Assembly (NCBI RefSeq): GCF_026810365.1
Contig: NZ_CP113948.1
Coordinates: forward strand, 4,077,501 to 4,141,500
Origin: Flavobacterium praedii
GTDB lineage: Bacteria > Bacteroidota > Bacteroidia > Flavobacteriales > Flavobacteriaceae
Reading direction: 5' to 3'
DNA: 64,000 bases
The notes beneath the pieces are model-generated. The model was not told the DNA's origin, made no database searches, and saw only the letters and a list, made by a program, of their open reading frames with translations. The translations under genes and the position numbers were made by a program. Shown one piece after another: positions 16,783-25,158 of this stretch. How positions within the stretch are numbered: position 1 is the first letter of the stretch; each line of letters begins with the position of its first letter.

Positions 16783-18561
16783 TTACATTCTCTCTGGAAC
16801 ATTTATTCCTAGTAAACTAAAGGAATCAGCAATAACATCTGCCACTTTTTTAGACAATTGCACTCTGAATATCTTCTTGTTCAAGTCTGTTTCTCCAAGT
16901 ATCGAAACCGCTTGGTAAAAAGAATTATACTCACGTACCAATTCATAGGTATAATTGGCAATCAAAGCTGGACTATGATTGTGAGCGGCATTCTGAATCA
17001 CTTCTGGAAACAATTCAAGTTGTTTTACCAATTCTTTTTCTTTCTCATGCAATTCTAAAATGCTTGATATTACATTAAGATCAAAATCTGCTTTTCGTAA
17101 AATCGATTGAATTCTAGCATAAGTATATTGAATAAAAGGCCCCGTATTCCCAGCAAAATCAACAGATTCTTCTGGATTAAACAGAATTCGTTTTTTTGGA
17201 TCTACTTTCAAAATATAATATTTAAGAGCACCCAAACCTATTGTATTGTATAATTTTGATTTCTCTTGAGTCGAGTAAGATTCTAATTTTCCTAAATCTT
17301 CAGCAATTTTTTGAGCCGTATCGGTCATTTCTTGCATCAAATCGTCGGCATCAACAACGGTTCCTTCACGGCTTTTCATTTTTCCAGAAGGTAAATCTAC
17401 CATTCCGTACGATAAATGAAAAAGATTGGAAGCCCATTCAAAACCTAATTTTTTCAAGATAAGAAACAATACTTTGAAGTGATAATCTTGTTCATTTCCT
17501 ACCGTATACACCATTCCGCCAACGTCTGGCATATCTTTTACACGCTGAATTGCAGTTCCAATATCCTGTGTCATATATACCGCTGTTCCATCAGAACGCA
17601 ATACAATTTTACGATCCAATCCTTCATCTGTCAAATCAATCCAAACCGAGCCATCAGGATCTTTTTCGAAAATCCCTTTTTCAAGACCAATTTGAACTAC
17701 ATCTTTTCCTAATAAATACGTATTACTTTCATAATAAAAGCTATCAAAGTTTACGCCTAGATTTTTATAACTTATGGCAAAACCATCATAAACCCATTGG
17801 TTCATCGTTTTCCAAAGTACAATTACTTCGGGTTTACCGTTTTCCCAATCCAAAAGCATTTGCTGAGCTTCGAGAATAATTGGCGCTTGTTTTTTGGCTT
17901 CGTCTTCTGTTTTTCCAGCATTCATCAACTCATTGATTTCAGCTTTGTACGCTTTATCAAAAGCAACATAATAATTACCAACCAGTTTATCACCTTTTAA
18001 ACCAGTAGATTCTGGAGTTTCTCCGTTTCCGAACTTTTGCCAAGCCAACATGGATTTGCAAATATGAATTCCTCTATCGTTGATGATTTGAGTTTTGTAT
18101 ACTTTTTTACCGGAAGCTTTGATAATTTCGGCAACAGAATATCCTAGTAAATTATTACGAACGTGCCCTAAGTGCAATGGTTTGTTGGTGTTTGGCGAAG
18201 AATATTCGACCATTACCGCTTTATCATTTACCGAAGGTGTTACAAATCCGAACTTCTCTACATTTTTGATTTCGTTGAAGAAATTCAAATAATATTGATC
18301 TGCAATCACAATATTTAAAAATCCAGAAACCACATTAAAACGGGCAACTTCAGGAAGATTTTCAACCAAATAATTTCCTATTTTATTTCCTAATTCAACT
18401 GGATTACTTTTTACCAATTTAAGTAATGGGAAAATAACCATCGTAATATCTCCTTCAAACTCTTTTCGGGTGGCTTGAAACTCAACTTTTTCAATGGTTA
18501 CATCAAACAAAGTTTGAATGGCTTTCTCTATAGATGGGGTAAGAATATTGGATAATGACAT
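16783..18561 (-). CDS. argS: Arginyl-tRNA synthetase
   Basis: This class I synthetase charges tRNA-Arg. The 592 aa are standard for the family. The N-terminal additional domain is followed by the HIGH motif region (SPNTNKPLHLGHVRNNLLGY, with HLGH in place of HIGH). The KMSKS-equivalent is GKMKSREGT, the usual form in ArgRS. The C-terminal anticodon-binding DALR domain ends SLLGINVPERM. A minus-strand -7 box TATATTTG lies at 18593-18586. It stands alone on the minus strand. Confidence 0.97.
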   Translation of the reverse strand: MSLSNILTPSIEKAIQTLFDVTIEKVEFQATRKEFEGDITMVIFPLLKLVKSNPVELGNKIGNYLVENLPEVARFNVVSGFLNIVIADQYYLNFFNEIKNVEKFGFVTPSVNDKAVMVEYSSPNTNKPLHLGHVRNNLLGYSVAEIIKASGKKVYKTQIINDRGIHICKSMLAWQKFGNGETPESTGLKGDKLVGNYYVAFDKAYKAEINELMNAGKTEDEAKKQAPIILEAQQMLLDWENGKPEVIVLWKTMNQWVYDGFAISYKNLGVNFDSFYYESNTYLLGKDVVQIGLEKGIFEKDPDGSVWIDLTDEGLDRKIVLRSDGTAVYMTQDIGTAIQRVKDMPDVGGMVYTVGNEQDYHFKVLFLILKKLGFEWASNLFHLSYGMVDLPSGKMKSREGTVVDADDLMQEMTDTAQKIAEDLGKLESYSTQEKSKLYNTIGLGALKYYILKVDPKKRILFNPEESVDFAGNTGPFIQYTYARIQSILRKADFDLNVISSILELHEKEKELVKQLELFPEVIQNAAHNHSPALIANYTYELVREYNSFYQAVSILGETDLNKKIFRVQLSKKVADVIADSFSLLGINVPERM

Positions 18562-18915
18562 GGATACTTGATTTTTTTAAGTGTGCAAATATAAGGCTTA
18601 TTCGCCAAATATGGAAAGTGAAAAAGCATTCTGTAGTGTAATGTTTCTAAAAACAGATTATCGTATAAAAATACAAGACTCAATTGAATGCAAACCGTTT
18701 CCATTTATACTTAATCGCTCGAAGAACAGTTCAATTTGATAATGAAATCCCTTTTTTAGTTAGAAAAAAACAAACATCGAATCTCCTAAAAATCAAAGCA
18801 CTCAATTAAAACCACCAAATATTTGCAAATTTTTTTTAAAAAATGTGTTACAAATAGAAGACAAAACAGTCTTATGGGAAATCATCAGTCAAAATCATCA
18901 ATCAAAAATCAAATT
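18562..18915. other. Divergent intergenic region between argS and a TonB receptor
   Basis: The 354 bp contain the argS -7 box (18586-18593). An in-frame extension of the receptor gene back to 18823 reads as a basic, signal-free stretch and was not accepted as coding. No other structure seen. Confidence 0.5.
18586..18593 (-). promoter_or_regulatory. -7 promoter box of argS
   Basis: TATATTTG on the minus strand, 25 bp before the argS start codon, matches TAnnTTTG exactly. No clear -33 TTTG at 19-bp spacing. Confidence 0.5.
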
Positions 18916-21273
18916 ATGAAGACTAAACTATTAGTAGTATTCCTATTGAGTTTTATAGGAATAGCTCAAGCCGAAAACCCTGGAACAATATCCGGAAAAG
19001 TAACAAACAAAACCACAAAAACTCCTGTTCTTTATGCGTCAATTGTGATAAAAGAAGCAGGCAAAATAATTACTGGAATTGTTGCTGACGATAAAGGAAC
19101 CTTTTTAATTAAAAATTTAGAATTAAAAAAATACACTTTAGAAGTAGAGTTTATTGGGTACAAAAAATTCAGCACTTCTTTTGAATTGAGTCCTGCAAAA
19201 AAAACATCAACATTAGAAATCCTTTTAGAAGAGGAAGCAACAGAACTCAAATCGGTTGACATCGTCAAGGAACATTCTTTAATCGAACAAAAAACAGATC
19301 GAAAAATCATCAATGTTGGGAAAGATTTATTGAGCGCTGGAGCAACTGCTTCTGAAATATTGAATAATATTCCTTCGGTTAGTGTCGATCCTCAAACCAA
19401 TGCAGTGAGCCTTAGAGGAAACTCGAATGTAAGAGTTTTTGTAGACGGCAAACCATCTACTGTAGACGCAGCCCAATTGTTGCAACAAATACCGTCAACT
19501 TCCATCAAGCAAGTTGAATTAATTACCAACCCTTCGGCCAAATACAATCCTGAGGGAATGAGCGGAATTATCAATATCGTATTAAATAAAAATGCTAAAA
19601 TCGGTTTTAACGGAAGTATAAATAGCGGTGTAACCTTTGGTAAAGCACCAAAAACTAATTCTTCTTTTGATATGAATTATCGTAGTGGAAAAATCAACAT
19701 GTATGCTAATTATGGATTGACTACTGGTCAATACCATAACAATGGACATATTGACACTACTGAACCAAATGAAGAAAATTTACAAGACTTTAATTTCAAA
19801 AATGAAAACCTTTCGCATTTAGCCAAAATAGGATTAGACTTTTATTTAAATGACAGTAATACTATTTCTATTTATACCACTCAAAACATTGGAGATGAAA
19901 ACGGCAGTTCAAAAGTAATTGTTGATTTTCCAAATACGCAAAAGCCAGGAGAAATTGACCTATCTAAACGTATTACTCAGTTATTCGATAGTAAAAATGA
20001 CAATTACACTCAGACTTATAACTTTGATTACAAGAAAAAATTCAAAAAAGAAGGGCATACTTTAGAATTTGAAAGCAACTACAATAATAACGATAATAGA
20101 GAGAATAGTGTTTTTAGCGATCCTAGAACAAATGACATCTCCAACAAAGGGGAAAATGTTTTACTCAATTTAGATTACACCAATCCTTTAACGGAAACAA
20201 TTAAACTAGAAGCAGGATTGGAAACTCGAATCGAAAACACAAAAAATAATTTTCTGGAGAATGGCGCTTATAATTCCAATTTCAATTACGAAAGAAATAT
20301 TTATTCTGCCTACACAACAATCTCGAAACAGTGGAAAAAATGGAATGCACAAGTTGGCGCTCGTTTTGAAAAGTACACTGCCGATGCGTTATTCAAAAAA
20401 ATAAATGAAGCTGATGGAACTTTTAATGACAAACTATTCACAGTATATCCATCTGGTTTTTTAAATTACACTCCAAATGACAATGATTCATACAACCTTA
20501 GTGTTTCAAAACGCGTGGACAGACCAAGTATCGATCAAGTAAACCCAATTCGTGAATGGAGTACACCACAAATCGATTCTCAAGGAAATCCAAATTTATT
20601 TCCTCAATTTACCAATTCGGTTGAATTAAACTATACTCGAAAAACAAAGATTGGTTCAATCACTTCTGGAGTATTTTATCGTCAAATTAATGATGAAATA
20701 ACAAGAACACTTTTTGAAAACCCTAATGATTCAGAACGATTAATTTTATCGTATGCAAACCTTAATGACAACAATGCATTTGGACTTGAATTGTCAGGGA
20801 ATTTAGATTTTACAAAATGGTATTCTGCCAATATTAGTTTTGATATGTACAACAAAAAAACAAAAGGCTATATTGGGACTGATTATGTTGAAGTTGATGT
20901 AACTACCTTCAATTCTCGCATTAGCAATACATTCAAAGCTTCCAAAAATTTGCGTTTTCAATTGACAGGAATGTACAGAGGTGAAGATTTAGGTTTGCAA
21001 TTTTTAAGAAAACCAATGTGGAAAATTGATGCAGGCTCAAGTCTTACTATACTTAAAGGCAGTGGAACCATTACCGCTCGTGTAAGCGATATATTTGATA
21101 GTATGCATTTTGCATTTGATGCTACTAAACCAAAAGCACAAACTGGAGAATTTCATTGGGAGAGTCAAACCGCCTTTGTAGGATTCAATTACCGTTTTGG
21201 AACAGGGAAAAACAAAGCCATTCAAAGAAAAGAAAGAGATAAAAATGAAACCCAAGGAAGTGGTGGATTTTAA
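18916..21273 (+). CDS. TonB-dependent receptor family protein with carboxypeptidase-like regulatory domain
   Basis: I place the start at 18916 (785 aa), where KLLVVFLLSFIGIAQAE forms a good signal peptide. A CarboxypepD_reg/CNA-B-like domain (ISGKVTNKTTKTPVLYASIV to about residue 110) precedes the plug (NIPSVSVDPQTNAVSLRGNS, VRVFVDGKPS, ITNPSAKYNPEGMSGIINIV). The barrel is of the OMP_b-brl_3 type. The tail (NKAIQRKERDKNETQGSGGF) is short, basic and polar, unusual for a barrel that should end in an aromatic residue; this is a common form in this subfamily. There is no SusD, FecI or FecR neighbour. Ligand unknown. Confidence 0.9.
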   Translation: MKTKLLVVFLLSFIGIAQAENPGTISGKVTNKTTKTPVLYASIVIKEAGKIITGIVADDKGTFLIKNLELKKYTLEVEFIGYKKFSTSFELSPAKKTSTLEILLEEEATELKSVDIVKEHSLIEQKTDRKIINVGKDLLSAGATASEILNNIPSVSVDPQTNAVSLRGNSNVRVFVDGKPSTVDAAQLLQQIPSTSIKQVELITNPSAKYNPEGMSGIINIVLNKNAKIGFNGSINSGVTFGKAPKTNSSFDMNYRSGKINMYANYGLTTGQYHNNGHIDTTEPNEENLQDFNFKNENLSHLAKIGLDFYLNDSNTISIYTTQNIGDENGSSKVIVDFPNTQKPGEIDLSKRITQLFDSKNDNYTQTYNFDYKKKFKKEGHTLEFESNYNNNDNRENSVFSDPRTNDISNKGENVLLNLDYTNPLTETIKLEAGLETRIENTKNNFLENGAYNSNFNYERNIYSAYTTISKQWKKWNAQVGARFEKYTADALFKKINEADGTFNDKLFTVYPSGFLNYTPNDNDSYNLSVSKRVDRPSIDQVNPIREWSTPQIDSQGNPNLFPQFTNSVELNYTRKTKIGSITSGVFYRQINDEITRTLFENPNDSERLILSYANLNDNNAFGLELSGNLDFTKWYSANISFDMYNKKTKGYIGTDYVEVDVTTFNSRISNTFKASKNLRFQLTGMYRGEDLGLQFLRKPMWKIDAGSSLTILKGSGTITARVSDIFDSMHFAFDATKPKAQTGEFHWESQTAFVGFNYRFGTGKNKAIQRKERDKNETQGSGGF

Positions 21274-21464
21274 GACCGTTAACGCTTATAAAATAGTCTA
21301 AAGATGCGAAGTTGTTGTTTTTCAAGACAACGAAAAAAATCATTGCATAGCCTTTGCTACGGAATTATTTTTTGAGAAAGTATTGGAGAAAAAGAACGAG
21401 TAGATTGGGCTATTTTGTAAACTGTAATGGTATAAAGATTAGTTTTAATAATAGGTTGCCCAAA

Positions 21465-21500
21465 AAGAAACCCCAGAGTATGCCAACTCTGGGGTTTCTT
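21465..21500. terminator. Bidirectional terminator between receptor and fabH
   Basis: A perfect 15-bp stem, AAGAAACCCCAGAGT/ACTCTGGGGTTTCTT, with a 6-nt loop lies between two convergent genes. Poly-T is short on both sides. Confidence 0.75.
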
Positions 21501-21548
21501 GTATAATGAACTATTCTCTGGTGATAATTGTTTTTATGTTTATAAATT

Positions 21549-22556
21549 TTACCATTTTATAATAGCACTTGCCCAAGTAAATCCACTTCCAAAAGCAGCC
21601 AAAACAACTGTGTCGCCTGATTTTATTTTTCCTTGCTCCCAAGCTTCGGTCAAGGCAATAGGGATAGAAGCGGCCGTGGTGTTTCCGTATTTCTGGATAT
21701 TATTAAAAACTTGATCATCACTTAATCCAAATTTCTTTTGTATAAACTGTGAAATTCTCAAATTGGCTTGATGCGGAATCAGCATATCAATATCCGAAAC
21801 CTGCAAATTATTAGCTTCCAAACCTTCATTGATTACTTCGGCAAAACGAACCACCGCATTCTTGAATACGAATTGTCCGTTCATATAAGGATAATAACTT
21901 TCGTCATCTGGATTGTTATCTGCCAAAATATCGGTTACCCAGCGACCACCCATTCCTGGAGCCGTCACTACCAATTCTTCGGCATGAACTCCTTCGGAAT
22001 GCAAATGAGTTGACAAAATTCCTTTGGTCAAATCTTCTTCTCTACTGATAATTGCAGCTCCAGCCCCATCTCCAAAAATTACCGAAACCCCACGTCCTCG
22101 AGTTGTCATATCCAATCCTGTTGATTGAACTTCGGAACCAATAACAAGAATATTTTTATACATTCCGGTCTTGATATATTGATCGGCTACAGATAGCGCA
22201 TAGACAAAACCCGAACATTGATTTCGAACATCCAAGGCTCCAACGGTTCTCAAACCCAAATCACGTTGTACTAAAACTCCTGGTCCTGGAAAATAGTAAT
22301 CTGGACTTAATGTTGCAAAAACTACAAAATCAATATCCTCTGCAGCAATTCCAGAACGTTCCATTGCAATTCTGGCAGCTTTTACTCCCATTGTGGTGGT
22401 GGTATCTTCTCCTCGGATAATATGTCTTCTTTCTTGAATACCAGTTCTCTCCTGAATCCATTCGTCATTGGTGTCAATGATTTTAGACAAATCATCATTA
22501 GTCACTACATTATTTGGGACATAATATCCCAATCCCGTTATTTTTGAATGGTACAT
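21549..22556 (-). CDS. fabH: Beta-ketoacyl-ACP synthase III
   Basis: FabH condenses an acyl-CoA with malonyl-ACP to start fatty-acid synthesis; in Bacteroidota it commonly takes branched primers. The 335-aa thiolase-fold protein shows all three catalytic residues: Cys in DVRNQCSGFVYAL, His in IPHQANLRI, and Asn in YGNTTAASIPIAL. The C-terminal LAAFGSGFTWASAIIKW is also typical. It is not in a fab/plsX cluster here, so it may be a secondary copy. Convergent with the upstream receptor gene. Confidence 0.95.
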   Translation of the reverse strand: MYHSKITGLGYYVPNNVVTNDDLSKIIDTNDEWIQERTGIQERRHIIRGEDTTTTMGVKAARIAMERSGIAAEDIDFVVFATLSPDYYFPGPGVLVQRDLGLRTVGALDVRNQCSGFVYALSVADQYIKTGMYKNILVIGSEVQSTGLDMTTRGRGVSVIFGDGAGAAIISREEDLTKGILSTHLHSEGVHAEELVVTAPGMGGRWVTDILADNNPDDESYYPYMNGQFVFKNAVVRFAEVINEGLEANNLQVSDIDMLIPHQANLRISQFIQKKFGLSDDQVFNNIQKYGNTTAASIPIALTEAWEQGKIKSGDTVVLAAFGSGFTWASAIIKW

Positions 22557-22696
22557 ATTTTATTGTTTTGTTAAAATCAAGGTTGTAAATTTATATATCT
22601 TTTAAAAAAGAAGTACACAATATAGTAATTTTTTAGACATCAGTAATTCTAACGTTAAAAAATTTTAAGTTGTTTTACTAATTTGGGATCAAAATG

Positions 22697-23641
22697 TCAG
22701 ATAATTTTCAAGATCACTTCTTGATTTACTTCTATAGCAGATTCATGCTCAAAGAAAATCACTTTCCTGTCAAAAACAGCTTTGATTAAAAAACGACTTC
22801 CTTTAAAAAAAGATTCTTTTACTATTACTTGTAATGAACCATTAGGATCTACTTTTAGTTGATGTGGATACAATAAAATGATTTCATCTTCTCCTTCTAT
22901 TGGCATTAATTGGGATAATTTTAATTCATTTACTTCGCCAAAAAGAGAGGCAACATATTTATTCAAAGGATAATTATACACTTCTGCTGAAGGTCCTTTT
23001 TCCATAATTCTTCCTTGATACAAAACAATTGTTTCATCAGAGAAGGAAAGGGCATCGGTACTATCGTGAGTGGCTATAAAACAAGTAATTTTTTTTTTCT
23101 TTAAATAAGCAAAAAGATTTCTACGTAATGCATTTTTTCTAAAATTATCAATATGGCTAAAAGGTTCGTCTAGTAATAATACTTCGGGTTCGAGAGCTAA
23201 AACTCTAGCCAAAGCCACTCGTTGTTGTTGACCACCACTGAGTAATTTTGCTTTTACATTAGCAAATTCAGTCATTTCGACCATTTCTAATAATTCTTGA
23301 ATACGCAGTTTTTTTAAAGGCAAAAAACCATTGGAGAGAAATTTACCTACATTTTCGGCTACTGTTTCATAAGGCATCAAATCAAAATCCTGTGCCAAAT
23401 ATTTCATAAATGGCATTCCTGGAATTAAATTATATTTTGGTCCACGAATCTCGGTTTCATTATAAAAAATATGCCCTTGATTTAAGTCATACATGCCATA
23501 AATCAGTTTTAAAAGGGTGCTTTTTCCACAACCGCTTTCTCCAAGAACGGCTATATTCTGTCCTTTTGCAACTGTGAAATCTACATTTTGAATAATGATT
23601 TTTTCGGTATACCCGAATGAAATATTTTGAACTTGAAGCAT
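22697..23641 (-). CDS. ABC transporter ATP-binding protein, PotA/FbpC-like, no permease nearby
   Basis: The 314 aa begin with a complete ABC ATPase: Walker A GESGCGKST, Q-loop LAQDFDL, signature LSGGQQQRVALAR, Walker B VLLLDEP, and H-loop ATHD. The C-terminal 70 residues look like a TOBE-type regulatory domain (LYPHQLKVDPNGSLQVIVKE, FFKGSRFLIKAVFDRKVI). This layout is typical of iron, spermidine or sulfate importers (PotA/FbpC/CysA). No permease or binding-protein gene adjoins it, so the transporter it serves is unknown. A -7 box TATATTTG at 23674-23667 precedes it. Confidence 0.88.
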   Translation of the reverse strand: MLQVQNISFGYTEKIIIQNVDFTVAKGQNIAVLGESGCGKSTLLKLIYGMYDLNQGHIFYNETEIRGPKYNLIPGMPFMKYLAQDFDLMPYETVAENVGKFLSNGFLPLKKLRIQELLEMVEMTEFANVKAKLLSGGQQQRVALARVLALEPEVLLLDEPFSHIDNFRKNALRRNLFAYLKKKKITCFIATHDSTDALSFSDETIVLYQGRIMEKGPSAEVYNYPLNKYVASLFGEVNELKLSQLMPIEGEDEIILLYPHQLKVDPNGSLQVIVKESFFKGSRFLIKAVFDRKVIFFEHESAIEVNQEVILKII

Positions 23642-23666
23642 TCTATGACATTAAAATTTGAGAGAA

Positions 23667-23674
23667 CAAATATA
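23667..23674 (-). promoter_or_regulatory. -7 promoter box of the orphan ABC ATPase
   Basis: TATATTTG on the minus strand, 25 bp upstream of the start codon, matches TAnnTTTG exactly. Confidence 0.5.
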
Positions 23675-23720
23675 GTTCCTTTACTAAAAAAAAATTGTTG
23701 ATAATTCATTTATATCCAAA

Positions 23721-23752
23721 AAAAAACTGCTTCATAAATAAAGCAGTTTTTT
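23721..23752 (-). terminator. Terminator of the lipocalin-ompA operon
   Basis: AAAAAACTGCTT pairs perfectly with AAGCAGTTTTTT around an 8-nt loop, with T runs on both strands. It lies just past the stop of the OmpA-family gene. Confidence 0.8.
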
Positions 23753-23774
23753 TGAACAAATAGGGATTAAAAAA

Positions 23775-24464
23775 CTATTGTTTCTTTTTGGCATCTTCAA
23801 CCATTTTTGCATTTGCTGTAATGGCAAATTCGACTCTACGGTTTTGACTTTGACCTTCTTTGGTGTCATTACTTGCAATTGGATCTGCAATTCCATAACC
23901 AGATGTTTTGAAACGGCTTTCCGCTAATCCTTTTGATACTAAATAAGTCTTTACTGATTCGGCTCTTTTTTGTGAAAGAGTCAAATTGTATTCTGGTTTT
24001 CCCGTATTATCTGTGTAACCAAAAATTTCGATATTGGTATCCGCATATGAATTAAAAACAGGTACTAATTTGTCTAAGTTTGCTTGTGCTTGAGTTGTCA
24101 ATGTAGATTTATTAACATCAAAACGAACTGCATTTTCATTCAAAACCAAATGAATTCCTTCGCCAACTCTTTCTACATCGGCACCAGGCAAGGCTTGATC
24201 AATTTCTCTTGCTTGTTTATCCATACTATTACCTATCAAAGCTCCTGTTCCGCCACCAACAGCAGCTCCAATTGCAGCTCCTAATGCGGCGTTACCACCT
24301 TTTCCTAAATTATTTCCCAGCACAGCTCCAAGAATTCCTCCCGCAACGGCACCTATTCCTACTCCTTTTTGAGTATTATTAGCATTTTTTACAGAATCAC
24401 AACTTGTAAAAAACATACTTAATACTAATAAACTACTTAACCCTAAAATTGCTATTCTTCTCAT
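23775..24464 (-). CDS. OmpA-family lipoprotein with glycine-zipper region
   Basis: The 229-aa lipoprotein (signal LSSLLVLSMFFTSC) has a glycine-zipper segment, about residues 38-80 (GVGIGAVAGGILGAVLG and AALGAAIGAAVGGGTGALIG). Such segments insert in or associate with membranes. The C-terminal half is an OmpA peptidoglycan-binding domain with FDVNKSTLTTQAQANLDKL, EIFGYTDNTGKPEYNLTLSQ and RRVEFAI. The conserved Asp and Arg of diaminopimelate binding are in TDNTG and NRRVEF. It anchors the outer membrane to the cell wall. It follows the lipocalin gene by 17 bp, so they share a transcript. Confidence 0.93.
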   Translation of the reverse strand: MRRIAILGLSSLLVLSMFFTSCDSVKNANNTQKGVGIGAVAGGILGAVLGNNLGKGGNAALGAAIGAAVGGGTGALIGNSMDKQAREIDQALPGADVERVGEGIHLVLNENAVRFDVNKSTLTTQAQANLDKLVPVFNSYADTNIEIFGYTDNTGKPEYNLTLSQKRAESVKTYLVSKGLAESRFKTSGYGIADPIASNDTKEGQSQNRRVEFAITANAKMVEDAKKKQ

Positions 24465-24481
24465 AATTACTTTACTTTAAA

Positions 24482-24991
24482 TTAATTAATTCTCTGAAAT
24501 TGATATACAACATCGGTAGGATTGCTGCCAACATTTATTTTGTCAATCAACTCAAAAGAATTCTCCGTTTGATTTTTAACTCCCAATACAAAACCTGTTT
24601 TAACCTTTTTTGACTTTAATCCTTCATCCAAAATTTTAAGAACAAATTGACCTTCTTTGTTGATGTACCAAGTAATGGCAGAAGTGAAACCAGTACAATT
24701 TGGATTGTTCAAAGTCATTGTGCCTTTATTGTTATTCGAAATAAAATTCCAAGTACTTCCAATAAAGCATTTGGAATCGGCTAGATTAAAGGAATTTACC
24801 TTAATGTAATCTGAACCTGGATAAATAACATTGGTAATTTGCCAATTTCCTTTTATTCCAACTTGAGAAGCTTTATCTAATTTGGTCATAGGAGCATTTG
24901 ATACTGGCTCTGTGGTAGCTGGGGCTGTTGACGCAGATTTACATGCAAATACCATGACAGTAATTACACATAGTAATAGAATTTTCTTCAT
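24482..24991 (-). CDS. Lipocalin family lipoprotein
   Basis: The 169-aa protein has a lipoprotein signal (ILLCVITVMVFAC) and a lipocalin-like core: the early GNWQITNVIYPG strand with the conserved G-W, SKCFIGSTWNFISNNNKGTM, and a closing VVYQFQRIN strand. Such lipoproteins bind small hydrophobic ligands or help outer-membrane homeostasis. It is the first gene of a two-gene operon with the OmpA-type lipoprotein. A -7 box TATCTTTG lies at 25028-25021. Confidence 0.8.
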   Translation of the reverse strand: MKKILLLCVITVMVFACKSASTAPATTEPVSNAPMTKLDKASQVGIKGNWQITNVIYPGSDYIKVNSFNLADSKCFIGSTWNFISNNNKGTMTLNNPNCTGFTSAITWYINKEGQFVLKILDEGLKSKKVKTGFVLGVKNQTENSFELIDKINVGSNPTDVVYQFQRIN

Positions 24992-25020
24992 TTTTTTTAA
25001 TTTTTAAATTAATACACCTA

Positions 25021-25028
25021 CAAAGATA
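25021..25028 (-). promoter_or_regulatory. -7 promoter box of the lipocalin-ompA operon
   Basis: TATCTTTG on the minus strand, 29 bp upstream of the lipocalin start, matches TAnnTTTG. Confidence 0.45.
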
Positions 25029-25158
25029 CATATCAATTTGATTGAAATATTTTTTTTGTTTTATATAATTTACTTGCGACAATTTGTCACTTCAATTGCA
25101 ATTGGTACTCTATTTGAAAGTAAATTAACAGATTGTAAAACCTTTAAAAATTTAAAAT

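Noticed and set aside
18823..18915. Longer start for the TonB receptor at 18916
   Set aside because: The extra 31 residues are basic and polar and would bury the signal peptide.
25040..25158. CIRCE element or heat-shock operator before htpG
   Set aside because: No TTAGCACTC-N9-GAGTGCTAA-like sequence is present; only a short GACAA-T-TTGTC palindrome.
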